From positions 46,325-110,324 of the forward strand of contig JAJFGO010000059.1 in the NCBI GenBank assembly GCA_021776095.1: DNA of 64,000 nt, read 5' to 3'. The notes below the pieces were generated by a model. The model made no database searches and was not told the origin of the DNA. It saw only the letters and a program-made list of their open reading frames with translations. Of the stretch, positions 53,404 to 62,303 are shown in pieces (the first letter of the stretch is position 1; each line of letters begins with the position of its first letter). The translations under genes were made by a program, and so were the position numbers. This DNA comes from Kiloniellaceae bacterium (GTDB taxonomy: Bacteria; Pseudomonadota; Alphaproteobacteria; Kiloniellales; J153).

Positions 53404-53432
53404 TTTCCGGGATACGCTAGATCCAAATAATG

Positions 53433-53460
53433 GGACGGGGCTAGAAGCCCCGTCCTTTTT
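53433..53460 (+). terminator. Terminator/attenuator between TRAP binding protein and membrane genes
   Basis: GGACGGGGCT (53433-53442), AGA loop, AGCCCCGTCC (53446-53455), TTTTT (53456-53460): a textbook intrinsic terminator 29 bases after the binding-protein stop and 15 before the DctQ gene. It should give much more binding protein than permease. Confidence 0.85.
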
Positions 53461-53475
53461 GGGCGGGGCAGCAAT

Positions 53476-54471
53476 ATGATAGTGGCGAAGTCTGAAGTAT
53501 CCGCCGAAGCCGGTGGATTGGCGCTCTGGTCCCGGCTGTTTGGTTGGGCCATGCTGTCTGGTTTGGTGGCCTTTCTCATCAATGTCTATTTTACCAACGC
53601 GCTAGGGTGGCCGGGACTTTCCGGGATATTGCGTAGCGGTGGAGCATTAGCCTGGCTGCAAGTAGCAATATATATTGCCTGTATTGCCGCCGCCTGTTTC
53701 TACGTTCAGAAAAACAGGCATATCACCCTGTCAGACGACAGCACGAAGATCACCTCGTTCAATACCTGGCTGATACGCGGTGTCTTTTGGGCGGTTTTAA
53801 TTGTCGGTGTTGCGGACGCGACGATTTCGTTTTTGCGGGTAGAGAACCTGTTGGAATCTGTGGTTGGCGAAACGGTAACCACCGAGCTTGGGCGGCCTGA
53901 ATTCCGGGGTATATTTGTTCATATCCCGCTGATGGTCCTTGGCTTTGTTATTGCCTCCTTCACGCGAACTTTGGGGTTCCACTGGTTGACCCTGTTGATT
54001 GTTATCGCCGAACTTTCCATTGTTTTTACCCGATTTATTTTTTCCTACGAACAGGCCTTTATGGGTGACCTGGTTCGCTACTGGTATGGTGGTTTGTTTC
54101 TGTTTGCGAGCGCGTATACGCTGCTTGCCGACGAGCATGTCCGGGTCGATGTATTGTATGCCAGCTTCCGGACAAAGACCCGGGGGATTGTCAACTCGGT
54201 CGGTTCGGTCCTGCTCGGAATTTCCCTGTGCTGGACGATTATGATTATTGGGTTTGGCGCGAAAACGGCGATTATATATAGCCCACTCACGAAATTCGAG
54301 GTGTCGCAATCCGGCTATGGCATGTATGTCAAATACCAGCTGGCTGGGTTTCTGGGGGTCTTCGCAATCACGATGATGATCCAGTTTGTGGCGTTTTTTC
54401 TCCAGGCGGTATCCGATTATCTCCATGCTTCGGATGATGAGATGCCAACAGCGTCCCACTCTCACGGATAG
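53476..54471 (+). CDS. TRAP transporter small permease (DctQ), enlarged
   Basis: Small membrane subunit of the TRAP transporter, but 331 residues where DctQ proteins are usually 160-200. The DctQ-like part is the C-terminal half (AYTLLADEHVRVDVLYASF near residue 213, the hallmark R-V-D region). The N-terminal 170 residues add further membrane segments. ATG 53476 has GGCAGCA upstream, a weak site. Long DctQ proteins accompany long DctM proteins in TakP-type systems, as here. Confidence 0.85.
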   Translation: MIVAKSEVSAEAGGLALWSRLFGWAMLSGLVAFLINVYFTNALGWPGLSGILRSGGALAWLQVAIYIACIAAACFYVQKNRHITLSDDSTKITSFNTWLIRGVFWAVLIVGVADATISFLRVENLLESVVGETVTTELGRPEFRGIFVHIPLMVLGFVIASFTRTLGFHWLTLLIVIAELSIVFTRFIFSYEQAFMGDLVRYWYGGLFLFASAYTLLADEHVRVDVLYASFRTKTRGIVNSVGSVLLGISLCWTIMIIGFGAKTAIIYSPLTKFEVSQSGYGMYVKYQLAGFLGVFAITMMIQFVAFFLQAVSDYLHASDDEMPTASHSHG

Positions 54472-54479
54472 ACACAGCC

Positions 54480-57137
54480 ATGGAATTGTATTTTCTAGCC
54501 TTGCTGATCATCTTCATGGCGGGTGCGCTTGCCTCCGGGTACCCGGTCGCGTTTGCATTGCCCGGTTCGGCAATTCTGACCATCGCCGTTGCCGCCATAT
54601 CTGGTTGGTTGTTTACCGGCAGCGTGGATTCGTTTTTTGCCCAGGGAGGACCGGGCCAGTGGCTTAGCGCCGGGGTTACCAATTTACGCGGGGTCTATTG
54701 GGAAGTTGAGCGGGATACCCTGATCGCCATTCCATTGTTCATTTTCATGGGTATCATGCTGCAGCGCTCAAAGATCGCTGAAGACCTGCTTTTGACCATG
54801 GCGCAATTGTTTGGCCCGGTTCGGGGCGGCCTCGGAATTTCGGTCGTGTTCGTTGGTGCGTTGCTTGCAGCAACCACCGGGATTTTGGGTGCCACGGTTG
54901 TCGCGATGGGCCTCATTTCTCTCCCGGCGATGCTAAAAAATAATTATTCCCGCCCGCTTGCCGCGGGAACTATCGCGGCTTCGGGTACTCTTGGACAGAT
55001 CATACCGCCATCGATCGTTCTCATTATCCTGGCTGATCAGTTGACTGGTGCAACCGACCAGGCAAGCACGATCCGCAAAGCCCTGCACAAAATTGCGACT
55101 GGTGAGTTATCCATGCCGTCGGAATTTGGTGTCGCAACTACAAGCGCCGGCGAGATGTTCCTTGGTGCTTTGTTGCCGGGTCTCGTGCTGGTCGGGCTGT
55201 ATATGCTGTTCATTCTAATTTATGCCTTTTTGCGCCCCAGCGTTGCACCGGCTGTGCCGTTTGAGGGGAATTTCGACCGGGCCTTCGTGATCAAAGTGGT
55301 GTTGGCACTTGTGCCTCCCCTGACCCTGATTTTCCTGGTGCTTGGATCCATAATTACCGGCGTGGCGACGGTCAATCAGGCTGGCGCAATTGGTGCTGCT
55401 GGCGCACTTATTATGGCCGGATACCGGTTGACGGCCGGAGAAAAAGGCGCGTTTTACCCTGCGATTCTCGCGTTCGTTTCCGTCATTTCTATTTGGTTGG
55501 TGCTCAGGAATTTCGATACCAATATCAAGAACATTCACTCCAGCAACGATGTATTGGGGGTTACCCTTGGGGTGATTGCAACGTCGGGTCTGATCATTGC
55601 CCTGATATGGTCTGGTGCCAGAGCGCTCCGTATCAACGACACGCTCCAGGGGGTGATGATCGAAACAGCGAAAACAACCTCGCTGGTTTTCATTATTCTG
55701 CTTGGCGCAGCCATGCTGACGGCTGCGTTCCGGGCGTTTGGCGGTGAAGAACTGGTCAAGGAATTTCTGGGTGGTCTGCCCGGCGGGTTCTGGTCCAAAT
55801 TCGTTGTCGTGATGGCGGTCATCTTCGTCCTCGGCTTCTTCCTCGATTTCATCGAAATTGCCGTGGTGGTGGTGCCGATTGTGGCCCCCATTCTTCTCGC
55901 CGATCCGTCCGCCAACATCACCGCCGTTTGGCTAGGCGTGATGATCGGGTTGAACATTCAAACGTCGTTCCTTACCCCGCCTTTTGGGTTCGCTCTGTTT
56001 TATTTACGGGGTGTGGCACCCGCAATCGTCAAGACGCTCGAAATCTATAAGGGCGTGGTCGCGTTTATCTGTCTGCAACTGGTGGCGCTGGTCATTGTCG
56101 GATTGAACCCACCGCTCGTGAATTATCTGCCGAGCCGGCTTGCGCTGACATCTGATACGGCGCCGCCGCCGCGCAATCCAAAGCTGCTTTACTGCGTAGA
56201 GGAGTATATTCAGGGCGAATTCCTGGCCAACGGCAACATGATCCGCGATGCGATTGCCACCGCCAGGGGATTCGACTTGAGTTATCTGCCGACCCAGTTG
56301 GAAACATCGGTTGCAGGCAGTTTTGATGAAGCGGAAAAAGCTATTGGACTGCTTGCGGACGCAAAAGACGCAGAAGCGGTGGTTGTTGAGAGCGCGCCGG
56401 CCTTTAGACCCATTCATACCGAGGTGCGGTTCATCGAATCTGAAATTCGCAAATTCGATGATGAGATCGACGAACTTGAAACGCTCGCGAGCAGACTTCG
56501 TGGTGACGAAAATGCCGATGCAAAACAGGAACTGGTGGAGCAGACGGAAACACTGAAGATTGAGCGGGATACTTTGGCTGCAACCATCCCAGTTGACTGG
56601 CCAGAGCGGTCAGCGGCTTTTGCCGAGGTTCGCGATGCGGAAACGCTGCTGCGCAGACAATTCCGCAGGGCTGCGGATTCTGGTTACGAACCAGTCGTGA
56701 CCCTGATGAACACTCTTGCAGGAACCGAAGCCTATAATGCCCTGGAGGCTGAACTTGAGGCGCTTAGCGATCAAATTGCTGACGGAGAAGCCACGGTATT
56801 GATGGAACAGATTTCGGCGCTTGCCAACAAATTCAGCGGTATTGAAGGGGCGTCGGACGTCCGGTCAGGTCTTTCCAAGGTCCGTCGTGCGTTGCGTGGG
56901 GACAATCCGGATTTTTCCAAGGCTGGCGCCGAGATGTTGAAGGTATTCATAGAATATCGAAGTCAGCTATCCTGGCGGGAACGGGCTTCTGGCGAACTTG
57001 CTGTAAATATTGCCAGCTACGAGGCCATTATTCGCGGGACCATAGGGGCGCGCCAGCAAGATCAGCTTAACCGCGCGCAAGCCCTGTTTGTTGCGAGTTG
57101 TGTGGCTGATCACAGAGATATTTCGCTGAATTTCTAA
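54480..57137 (+). CDS. TRAP transporter large permease (DctM) with long coiled-coil C-terminal extension
   Basis: Large membrane subunit of 885 residues. Residues 1 to about 560 form the DctM channel (IPLFIFMGIMLQRSKIAEDL, GTLGQIIPPSIVLIILADQL, FFLDFIEIAVVVVPIVAP); two hydrophilic inserts enlarge this part beyond the usual 430 residues. The remaining 320 residues are soluble, highly charged and heptad-like (for example around 640-710 and 755-790), predicting a coiled coil on the cytoplasmic side. It starts 8 bases after DctQ. The role of the extension is unknown; it may dock a regulator or oligomerise the transporter. Confidence 0.88.
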   Translation: MELYFLALLIIFMAGALASGYPVAFALPGSAILTIAVAAISGWLFTGSVDSFFAQGGPGQWLSAGVTNLRGVYWEVERDTLIAIPLFIFMGIMLQRSKIAEDLLLTMAQLFGPVRGGLGISVVFVGALLAATTGILGATVVAMGLISLPAMLKNNYSRPLAAGTIAASGTLGQIIPPSIVLIILADQLTGATDQASTIRKALHKIATGELSMPSEFGVATTSAGEMFLGALLPGLVLVGLYMLFILIYAFLRPSVAPAVPFEGNFDRAFVIKVVLALVPPLTLIFLVLGSIITGVATVNQAGAIGAAGALIMAGYRLTAGEKGAFYPAILAFVSVISIWLVLRNFDTNIKNIHSSNDVLGVTLGVIATSGLIIALIWSGARALRINDTLQGVMIETAKTTSLVFIILLGAAMLTAAFRAFGGEELVKEFLGGLPGGFWSKFVVVMAVIFVLGFFLDFIEIAVVVVPIVAPILLADPSANITAVWLGVMIGLNIQTSFLTPPFGFALFYLRGVAPAIVKTLEIYKGVVAFICLQLVALVIVGLNPPLVNYLPSRLALTSDTAPPPRNPKLLYCVEEYIQGEFLANGNMIRDAIATARGFDLSYLPTQLETSVAGSFDEAEKAIGLLADAKDAEAVVVESAPAFRPIHTEVRFIESEIRKFDDEIDELETLASRLRGDENADAKQELVEQTETLKIERDTLAATIPVDWPERSAAFAEVRDAETLLRRQFRRAADSGYEPVVTLMNTLAGTEAYNALEAELEALSDQIADGEATVLMEQISALANKFSGIEGASDVRSGLSKVRRALRGDNPDFSKAGAEMLKVFIEYRSQLSWRERASGELAVNIASYEAIIRGTIGARQQDQLNRAQALFVASCVADHRDISLNF

Positions 57138-57157
57138 GTTTGGACGCGGTCCAAACT
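57137..57157. terminator. Bidirectional terminator-like hairpin
   Basis: AGTTTGGAC (57137-57145), GCG, GTCCAAACT (57149-57157): a perfect 9-base stem between the convergent DctM and K+ channel genes. There is no T-run on either side, so efficiency is uncertain. Confidence 0.5.
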
Positions 57158-57184
57158 GTGTCTGGCATGCTCCAGCAAATACGG

Positions 57185-58132
57185 CTACCGGTACTGGGAG
57201 AGATCGGCCCCGCACTGAGGACAGTGCAAGATGTCTTTGGCTTTGCTACTGTGCTCCATCTCGTGCAAAATCTCGGTCGCGAGCAGCTTGCTCAATCCCA
57301 TATTTTTCCTGAATTCTTCAAGTTCCATTTCTTCGTGTGCGTCGATTACGCCGTCTTCAAGAGCCTGCCGGTACTGTTTGGCCAAAGCTTCGCGCTTGCG
57401 GCGCAACTGGTCTGCCAGGCCGCTTGCAAGGATGCCGGCTGGAAGCGCCGCCATGCCAATACCAGTCACTGCGACAACCGCGCCAAAAAGTTTCCCAAGC
57501 GGTGTGACAGGCGTTACATCCCCATAGCCCAGGGTTGTGAGCGTTACGATCGCCCACCACATTGCATCCGGAATAGAGCCAAATTTTACCGGCTGCACGC
57601 TATGTTCGACCAGATACGCGCCACTAGCAGCTAGGATCAGCAGGATCAGGAGAATGAATAATCCTGCGAAAAAAGCATTCGCTTCTTCCCTGAAGACATC
57701 CATCAGCATGGTCATAGCCGACGAGTATCGCGTCAGTTTGAAAATTCGCAGCAGGCGCAAGACACGAAGGAAGCGCAAATCAATGACCACGAAGAACGTC
57801 AAATAAAATGGTGCAAAGGCCAAAAAATCGACGATCGCCATCGGTGATGCCACATATCGCAGCCGCTGGCCGATTGACGATTGGCCCGGGTCTGCCTCGA
57901 CGCAGCTCCATATCCGTACAAGATATTCGATGGTGAAGACCGCGACCGAGAAAATTTCTATGAACTGAAACCAGGTAAAATATTTCTGATGTATCCAGCC
58001 AACCGTCTCCAGCGTAACCGAAACCACGTTGATGCTGATCAGAATGATCAATGCTAAATCAACAAAGCGGCCCGCCTTATCGGTCCGGTGGGATCGTTCG
58101 AGCACACGGTAAAGGACTTTTCTGGAATTCAT
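57185..58132 (-). CDS. Voltage-gated-type potassium channel
   Basis: Six-segment cation channel subunit of 315 residues. The S4-like helix has arginines at every third position (LRFLRVLRLLRIFKLTRY, residues 119-136). The selectivity filter is TLGYGD (200-205), flanked by WWAIVTLT and VTPLGKLFGAVVAVTGI. The C-terminal 75 residues are cytoplasmic and helical (REALAKQYRQALEDGVIDAH) and end in a CPQCG half zinc-ribbon at 304-308, a tail unusual for KvAP-like channels. Single gene, convergent with the TRAP operon and divergent from bioY. Confidence 0.9.
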   Translation of the reverse strand: MNSRKVLYRVLERSHRTDKAGRFVDLALIILISINVVSVTLETVGWIHQKYFTWFQFIEIFSVAVFTIEYLVRIWSCVEADPGQSSIGQRLRYVASPMAIVDFLAFAPFYLTFFVVIDLRFLRVLRLLRIFKLTRYSSAMTMLMDVFREEANAFFAGLFILLILLILAASGAYLVEHSVQPVKFGSIPDAMWWAIVTLTTLGYGDVTPVTPLGKLFGAVVAVTGIGMAALPAGILASGLADQLRRKREALAKQYRQALEDGVIDAHEEMELEEFRKNMGLSKLLATEILHEMEHSSKAKDILHCPQCGADLSQYR

Positions 58133-58325
58133 TGCGCGGGATCCTGTTGTTCAAACCCGAAATTGCGAATCACCCGTGATACGACCATAAGTGATTCGGG
58201 CTTAAATGTTTTTCCCGTTCCAGATGGAGTGGCGTGTCCGGGATTTGACTTTCCGTTTGGGTTTTCCCTGGACCGTGATATTAATTGCGACAATTCGGAT
58301 CCGATCAATGAAAGAGGGACAGTCG
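58133..58325. promoter_or_regulatory. Divergent region between the K+ channel and bioY
   Basis: 193 bases. AATCAC (58168-58173) pairs with GTGATT (58191-58196); with neighbouring CCCGAA and CGGG it forms a longer interrupted stem that may be a regulatory site or leader hairpin. I see no BioR-type TTAT-TATAA box. Confidence 0.35.
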
Positions 58326-58934
58326 ATGCGCGTTTCTGGTGGAACTTATTCTTCTCTGGCGAGTGAGCTTTGGCCGGCCGCGTCGCCCATGGCGGTTGTT
58401 CGGTTTATCGTGCTGTGCATTGCAGGCACTGCGTTTCTGACACTTGCTGCTAAAATCCGCATCGATATCGGGCCGGTGCCCATCGCAATGCATACCTTCG
58501 CTGTTCTGCTGATCGGCGCCGCCTATGGGATGCGCCTTGGGTTGGCGACAATATTATTGTATCTGGCGGAAGGTGCGGCCGGATTGCCGGTGTTTTCCGG
58601 AACGCCTGAAAAAGGCCTCGGCCTCGCCTATATGATGGGCCCGACTGGCGGGTATCTGCTCGGTTTTGTTTTTGCCGTTGCCATCGTTGGCTGGGTCACG
58701 GATCGCGGATGGGATCGTAGCCTGTTGAAAATGATCCCGGTGATGCTGGTCGCAAATATCGCGATTTATGTCCCGGGCCTGTTGTGGCTGAAAACCTTGC
58801 TGGTGCTCGACTGGGACAAGACCTTTGCCTTTGGCATTACGCCGTTTCTGTATGGCGATGCGCTTAAACTGGTGCTGGCGGCGTGCGTTGCCCCGGCCGC
58901 GTGGGCGCTAATCGAAAGGTTCCGCAAGATTTAG
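58326..58934 (+). CDS. bioY: Biotin transporter BioY
   Basis: Biotin-binding S-component of an ECF-type transporter, 202 residues and six hydrophobic segments. BioY landmarks are IDIGPVPIAMHTFAVLLIGAAYG, LYLAEGAAGLPVFSG and MMGPTGGYLLGFVFA. ATG 58326 has GAGGGAC upstream; longer starts to 58206 are not supported. No ECF ATPase or transmembrane partner (BioM, BioN) is adjacent, as is common for solitary BioY. Convergent with rpe, 16 bases apart. Confidence 0.92.
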   Translation: MRVSGGTYSSLASELWPAASPMAVVRFIVLCIAGTAFLTLAAKIRIDIGPVPIAMHTFAVLLIGAAYGMRLGLATILLYLAEGAAGLPVFSGTPEKGLGLAYMMGPTGGYLLGFVFAVAIVGWVTDRGWDRSLLKMIPVMLVANIAIYVPGLLWLKTLLVLDWDKTFAFGITPFLYGDALKLVLAACVAPAAWALIERFRKI

Positions 58935-58950
58935 TTCAGCGGCCCAGGCT

Positions 58951-59613
58951 TCAGGCGTTTTTCGCGCCGGCGCGGATTGCTTTGATGTTTTCGGCGTAGT
59001 TTCCGTTGCCGAAAATGGCCGAGCCGGCAACGAGTGCGTTGGCGCCGGCTTTTGAAACCAAGGCAGCAGTGGCCGGATCGATCCCGCCATCGATCTCCAG
59101 GTCGATCGGGCGGTCGCCGATCAATGCCCGGATATCGGCGATCTTCGGGCATTGGGAATGGATAAATTTCTGCCCGCCAAATCCCGGATTAACGGTCATC
59201 ACCAGAATAAGATCGAGCTTGTCGAGGACATATTCGATCACGCTTATCGGGGTCGCGGGGTTGAGCGATACGCCGGCTTTTTTGCCCAAGTCCCGGATCA
59301 CCTGGAGCGAGCGGTCGAGGTGCTTGGTGGCTTCGGCATGGACTGTGATGATGTCGCAACCGGCATCCGCAAAAGCAACCAGATAAGGGTCGCACGGCTC
59401 GATCATCAAATGGCAATCGAATAATTTGTCAGTGCGGTCGCGGACAGATTTGACGATCCCGGGACCGAACGTAATGTTCGGTACAAAGTGACCGTCCATC
59501 ACGTCCAGATGGATCCAGTCCGCACCGGCCTCAACTACCGATTCAATTTCATCACCCAGTTTTGAAAAATCGGATGCCAGTACCGATGGTGCGATGATCA
59601 CGTCTTCTGCCAT
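58951..59613 (-). CDS. rpe: Ribulose-phosphate 3-epimerase
   Basis: TIM-barrel enzyme of 220 residues that interconverts ribulose 5-phosphate and xylulose 5-phosphate (EC 5.1.3.1) in the Calvin and pentose phosphate cycles. Metal and catalytic motifs: [15 protein letters not shown] at the N-terminus, [31 protein letters not shown] and EIDGGI. ATG 59613 is the family start. Last gene of the cbb cluster, 73 bases after cbbM, so its product feeds phosphoribulokinase. Confidence 0.95.
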   Translation of the reverse strand: MAEDVIIAPSVLASDFSKLGDEIESVVEAGADWIHLDVMDGHFVPNITFGPGIVKSVRDRTDKLFDCHLMIEPCDPYLVAFADAGCDIITVHAEATKHLDRSLQVIRDLGKKAGVSLNPATPISVIEYVLDKLDLILVMTVNPGFGGQKFIHSQCPKIADIRALIGDRPIDLEIDGGIDPATAALVSKAGANALVAGSAIFGNGNYAENIKAIRAGAKNA

Positions 59614-59643
59614 TGTGGGGTCCTGGACCTGGAAGTTAAGGGT

Positions 59644-59668
59644 GACCGGACGCATTGCGCATCCGGTC
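59644..59668 (-). terminator. Hairpin between cbbM and rpe
   Basis: GACCGGA (59644-59650) pairs with TCCGGTC (59662-59668), with a CGCA/TGCG inner stem and small bulge. Without a T-run it is probably an mRNA-stabilising or attenuating hairpin favouring cbbM over rpe expression. Confidence 0.5.
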
Positions 59669-59686
59669 GGATTTGTTTGTGACCGA

Positions 59687-61069
59687 TCAGGCGGCAATTT
59701 TCAAGGCGTCGCGCCAATTGGGGTAAAGCGCGTCGGCGTCGCTGGGAAAACTTTCGAACGCCCGGGCGAACTGGCGGTGTTCCTTGGCAAATTCGACCGG
59801 GTCGACGCCTGCCTTCCAGCATTGCTCGGCCTGGCGCAGGGATTTTGCGCCTTCCGCTGCGCCGTCGACATGCCCGAAGGCCCCGCCGCCGGCAGTCAGG
59901 ATCAGGTTTGAATGGCCGAGATTGTCGAAGAAACCCGGCATCCGGAGCGCATTCATGCCGCCCGAAATGATCGGTGTTGTCTGGTTCATACCGGCCCATT
60001 CCTGATGGTAATAAGGGCCGTCGGCGCTGTCGTCCATGATCATGTAGGCCATCAGCCTGTCGGCGGCCTCGCCCTCCATTTTACCGAAGCCCATGGTGCC
60101 GGTATGGATCCCGGAGGCGCCCTGCATGCGGGCCATTTTGGAAAGTACGAATGCCGTGTAACCGCGCATCGCGCTCGGGCTGGTGACCGCGCCGTGTCCT
60201 GCCCTGTGGTAATGCAGATACTGGTTGGGGAAGGTTCGCCGCGCCGTGGTGATCGCCGCCGGACCGGTCACGTAGCCGTCCACAAGAAATGCCACGTGGT
60301 CGGCATTTTCAGCAAAGGTTTCGAGAATATACTCGCCGCGCGCGACCATCTCGTAATGGTCGTCCGCGGTGATGTTGGCGGAGAACAATTTTGCCTCGCC
60401 GGTTTTGTCCTGGGCGCGTTTCATGGCGTCGGCGACCAAAGGGATGGTTTCCTTCATCGGTGCAAAAACCTGGTTGCCCTGGGGCTCGTCGTTCTTGATG
60501 AAATCCCCGCCCAGCCAGAAATCATAACAGGCATTGGCAAACGGTTCCGGGCGCAGGCCCAGTTTCGGCTTGATGATGGTGCCGACGATAAATCCACCAT
60601 CGACGTGCGGGCGGCCCAACACATTCCACAAATCCTTGATCGTGGTGGATGGACCATCGAACAGGCGCAGAAATGCGGGCGGCACGTAGAAGTCGTGGAT
60701 CTTGGCATGTTCGACATCGCCCATGCCCTGGTTGTTACCGATGCACAGCGTCAGGAAGGAGGCGAGCATGGCCCGCCCGTCGGTGATGTTGCGGTCGAAC
60801 AGGTCGGTCGGGTAGGCGATCTTCATCAGATTGGCGGCGTCGTCTATTTCGTAGACAAGGGCGTCAACACCGCGGGTAAAGTCGTCGGTCGTTGATACGC
60901 TGACATTGGTGCCGGTCGAGGATTCGGCGGCGAAATGCGCGGCGGTTTCCAGGTATCCGCCAAAGCCCTCCTTCGGCTTCATGATATAGGCAACGAGGAC
61001 ATGGTTGCCCCCGGCGATAAGTTGATCTTCCGTCAGGCTCAGATCTGCGTAACGATCAGATTGGTCCAT
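59687..61069 (-). CDS. cbbM: Ribulose-1,5-bisphosphate carboxylase/oxygenase, form II
   Basis: Form II RuBisCO large subunit of 460 residues (EC 4.1.1.39), which works as a dimer without small subunits. Active-site residues, one position later than in Rhodospirillum rubrum: Lys167 (TIIKPKLG), the carbamylated Lys192 with Asp194 and Glu195 ([10 protein letters not shown]), His288 ([10 protein letters not shown]) and loop-6 Lys330 (MGFGKMEG). AAAGGAG precedes the ATG. All residues for activity are present. It is co-oriented with cbbA, cbbP and cbbF upstream and rpe downstream. Confidence 0.97.
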   Translation of the reverse strand: MDQSDRYADLSLTEDQLIAGGNHVLVAYIMKPKEGFGGYLETAAHFAAESSTGTNVSVSTTDDFTRGVDALVYEIDDAANLMKIAYPTDLFDRNITDGRAMLASFLTLCIGNNQGMGDVEHAKIHDFYVPPAFLRLFDGPSTTIKDLWNVLGRPHVDGGFIVGTIIKPKLGLRPEPFANACYDFWLGGDFIKNDEPQGNQVFAPMKETIPLVADAMKRAQDKTGEAKLFSANITADDHYEMVARGEYILETFAENADHVAFLVDGYVTGPAAITTARRTFPNQYLHYHRAGHGAVTSPSAMRGYTAFVLSKMARMQGASGIHTGTMGFGKMEGEAADRLMAYMIMDDSADGPYYHQEWAGMNQTTPIISGGMNALRMPGFFDNLGHSNLILTAGGGAFGHVDGAAEGAKSLRQAEQCWKAGVDPVEFAKEHRQFARAFESFPSDADALYPNWRDALKIAA

Positions 61070-61090
61070 GATACTTCTCCTTTGTTTTGT

Positions 61091-62170
61091 CTAGGCGGCC
61101 TTGAAGGCGGCGATACGGGGGTTGAGGGCGCCGGACAGGTAGCTTTTAGCCATCTCATCGAGGGGGATCGGTTTGATTTTTGCGGCGTTGCCGGCAGCGC
61201 CGAAGCGTTCGAACCGGTCTCGGCAAAGCGATTCCATAGCGTCGATGGCCGGTGCCAGAAATTTGCGCGGATCGAACTGGCCAGGATTTTCCATCGCCAT
61301 TTTGCGGAACTGGCCGGTCATCGCCATGCGGCAATCGGTGTCGATATTGACCTTGCGGACGCCGGAGCGAATTCCGCGCTCGATTTCCTCGACCGGGACC
61401 CCATAGGTCTGGGGCATGTCACCGCCGCACTGGTTGATGATGTCCTGTAATTCCTGGGGCACCGACGATGAGCCGTGCATCACCAAATGTGTATTGGGCA
61501 GTTTGGCGTGGATTTCCTCGATCACCCGCATGGCGAGGATATCGCCATCCGGCTTTCGGGAAAATTTATACGCACCGTGGGACGTACCGCAGGCAATTGC
61601 CAGGGCGTCGACATTTGTCCGTGTGACAAAGTCGACCGCCTGGTCCGGGTCGGTCAACAATTGATCCTCGGACAATTTACCCTCGGCGCCGTGTCCATCT
61701 TCCTTTTCGCCTTCGCCGGTTTCCAACGATCCCAGCACGCCGAGTTCCCCCTCGACCGACGCGCCGACCCAATGCGCCATGCGGGATACTCGTTCGGTGA
61801 TTTCGAGATTGTATTCGTAACTTGACGGGGTTTTCATATCGGCTTTTAGCGAGCCGTCCATCATAACCGACGTAAAGCCGTGCTGGATCGCGGTCATGCA
61901 GGTGGATTCGTCGTTGCCGTGGTCCTGGTGCATACAGATCGGGATTTCCGGGTACATTTCGGTGAGGGCGTCGATCATCCTGGCCAGCATGATGTCGCCG
62001 GCGTAAGCGCGAGCGCCGCGCGACGCCTGCATGATGACAGGGGCATCGACGGCACGGGCGGCCTGCATGATGGCAAGGCCCTGTTCCATATTGTTGATAT
62101 TGAAGGCCGGGACGCCGTAACTGAATTCTGCGGCGTGATCCAGCAATTGTCTGAGCGTAATTCTTGCCAT
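61091..62170 (-). CDS. cbbA: Fructose-bisphosphate aldolase, class II (Calvin-cycle subtype)
   Basis: Zn-dependent aldolase of 359 residues (EC 4.1.2.13). It begins [16 protein letters not shown] and has the catalytic Asp83 and Zn ligand His84 in CMHQDHGND, further ligands in [10 protein letters not shown] and [13 protein letters not shown], and [15 protein letters not shown] 62170 has AAGGAG 6 bases upstream and gives the family N-terminus. A second in-frame ATG at 62293, also with AAGGG, would add 41 unrelated residues (see the leader entry). Located between cbbP and cbbM. Confidence 0.93.
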   Translation of the reverse strand: MARITLRQLLDHAAEFSYGVPAFNINNMEQGLAIMQAARAVDAPVIMQASRGARAYAGDIMLARMIDALTEMYPEIPICMHQDHGNDESTCMTAIQHGFTSVMMDGSLKADMKTPSSYEYNLEITERVSRMAHWVGASVEGELGVLGSLETGEGEKEDGHGAEGKLSEDQLLTDPDQAVDFVTRTNVDALAIACGTSHGAYKFSRKPDGDILAMRVIEEIHAKLPNTHLVMHGSSSVPQELQDIINQCGGDMPQTYGVPVEEIERGIRSGVRKVNIDTDCRMAMTGQFRKMAMENPGQFDPRKFLAPAIDAMESLCRDRFERFGAAGNAAKIKPIPLDEMAKSYLSGALNPRIAAFKAA

Positions 62171-62293
62171 GGTCCACTCCTTATCCGCAGGCTTCGAGAC
62201 AGCACCCATTCTGAGCGCGTTGATGACCTGGGCCGTGCTCAGTTCATCGACTGTCGCGCTTTTTTCATCGTTGATCTCCGCCATTTCGTTCAT
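62171..62293 (-). other. In-frame 41-codon leader upstream of cbbA
   Basis: From an ATG at 62293, 8 bases after AAGGG and 11 after the cbbP stop, an open frame of 41 codons runs without a stop into cbbA. The peptide ends in [20 protein letters not shown]. Either cbbA is also translated with this extension, or this is what remains of a gene start. The position is where cbbT (transketolase) stands in many cbbFPTA clusters; resemblance of NALRMGAV to the transketolase N-terminus is weak. Confidence 0.35.
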
Positions 62294-62303
62294 GCAGCAG
62301 CCC

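Noticed and set aside
58133..58325. BioR operator or biotin-linked riboswitch upstream of bioY
   Set aside because: No TTAT-TATAA palindrome and no known biotin riboswitch; only an interrupted inverted repeat is present.
59912..60895. 327-codon + strand frame within cbbM
   Set aside because: Antisense shadow of an unmistakable form II RuBisCO gene.
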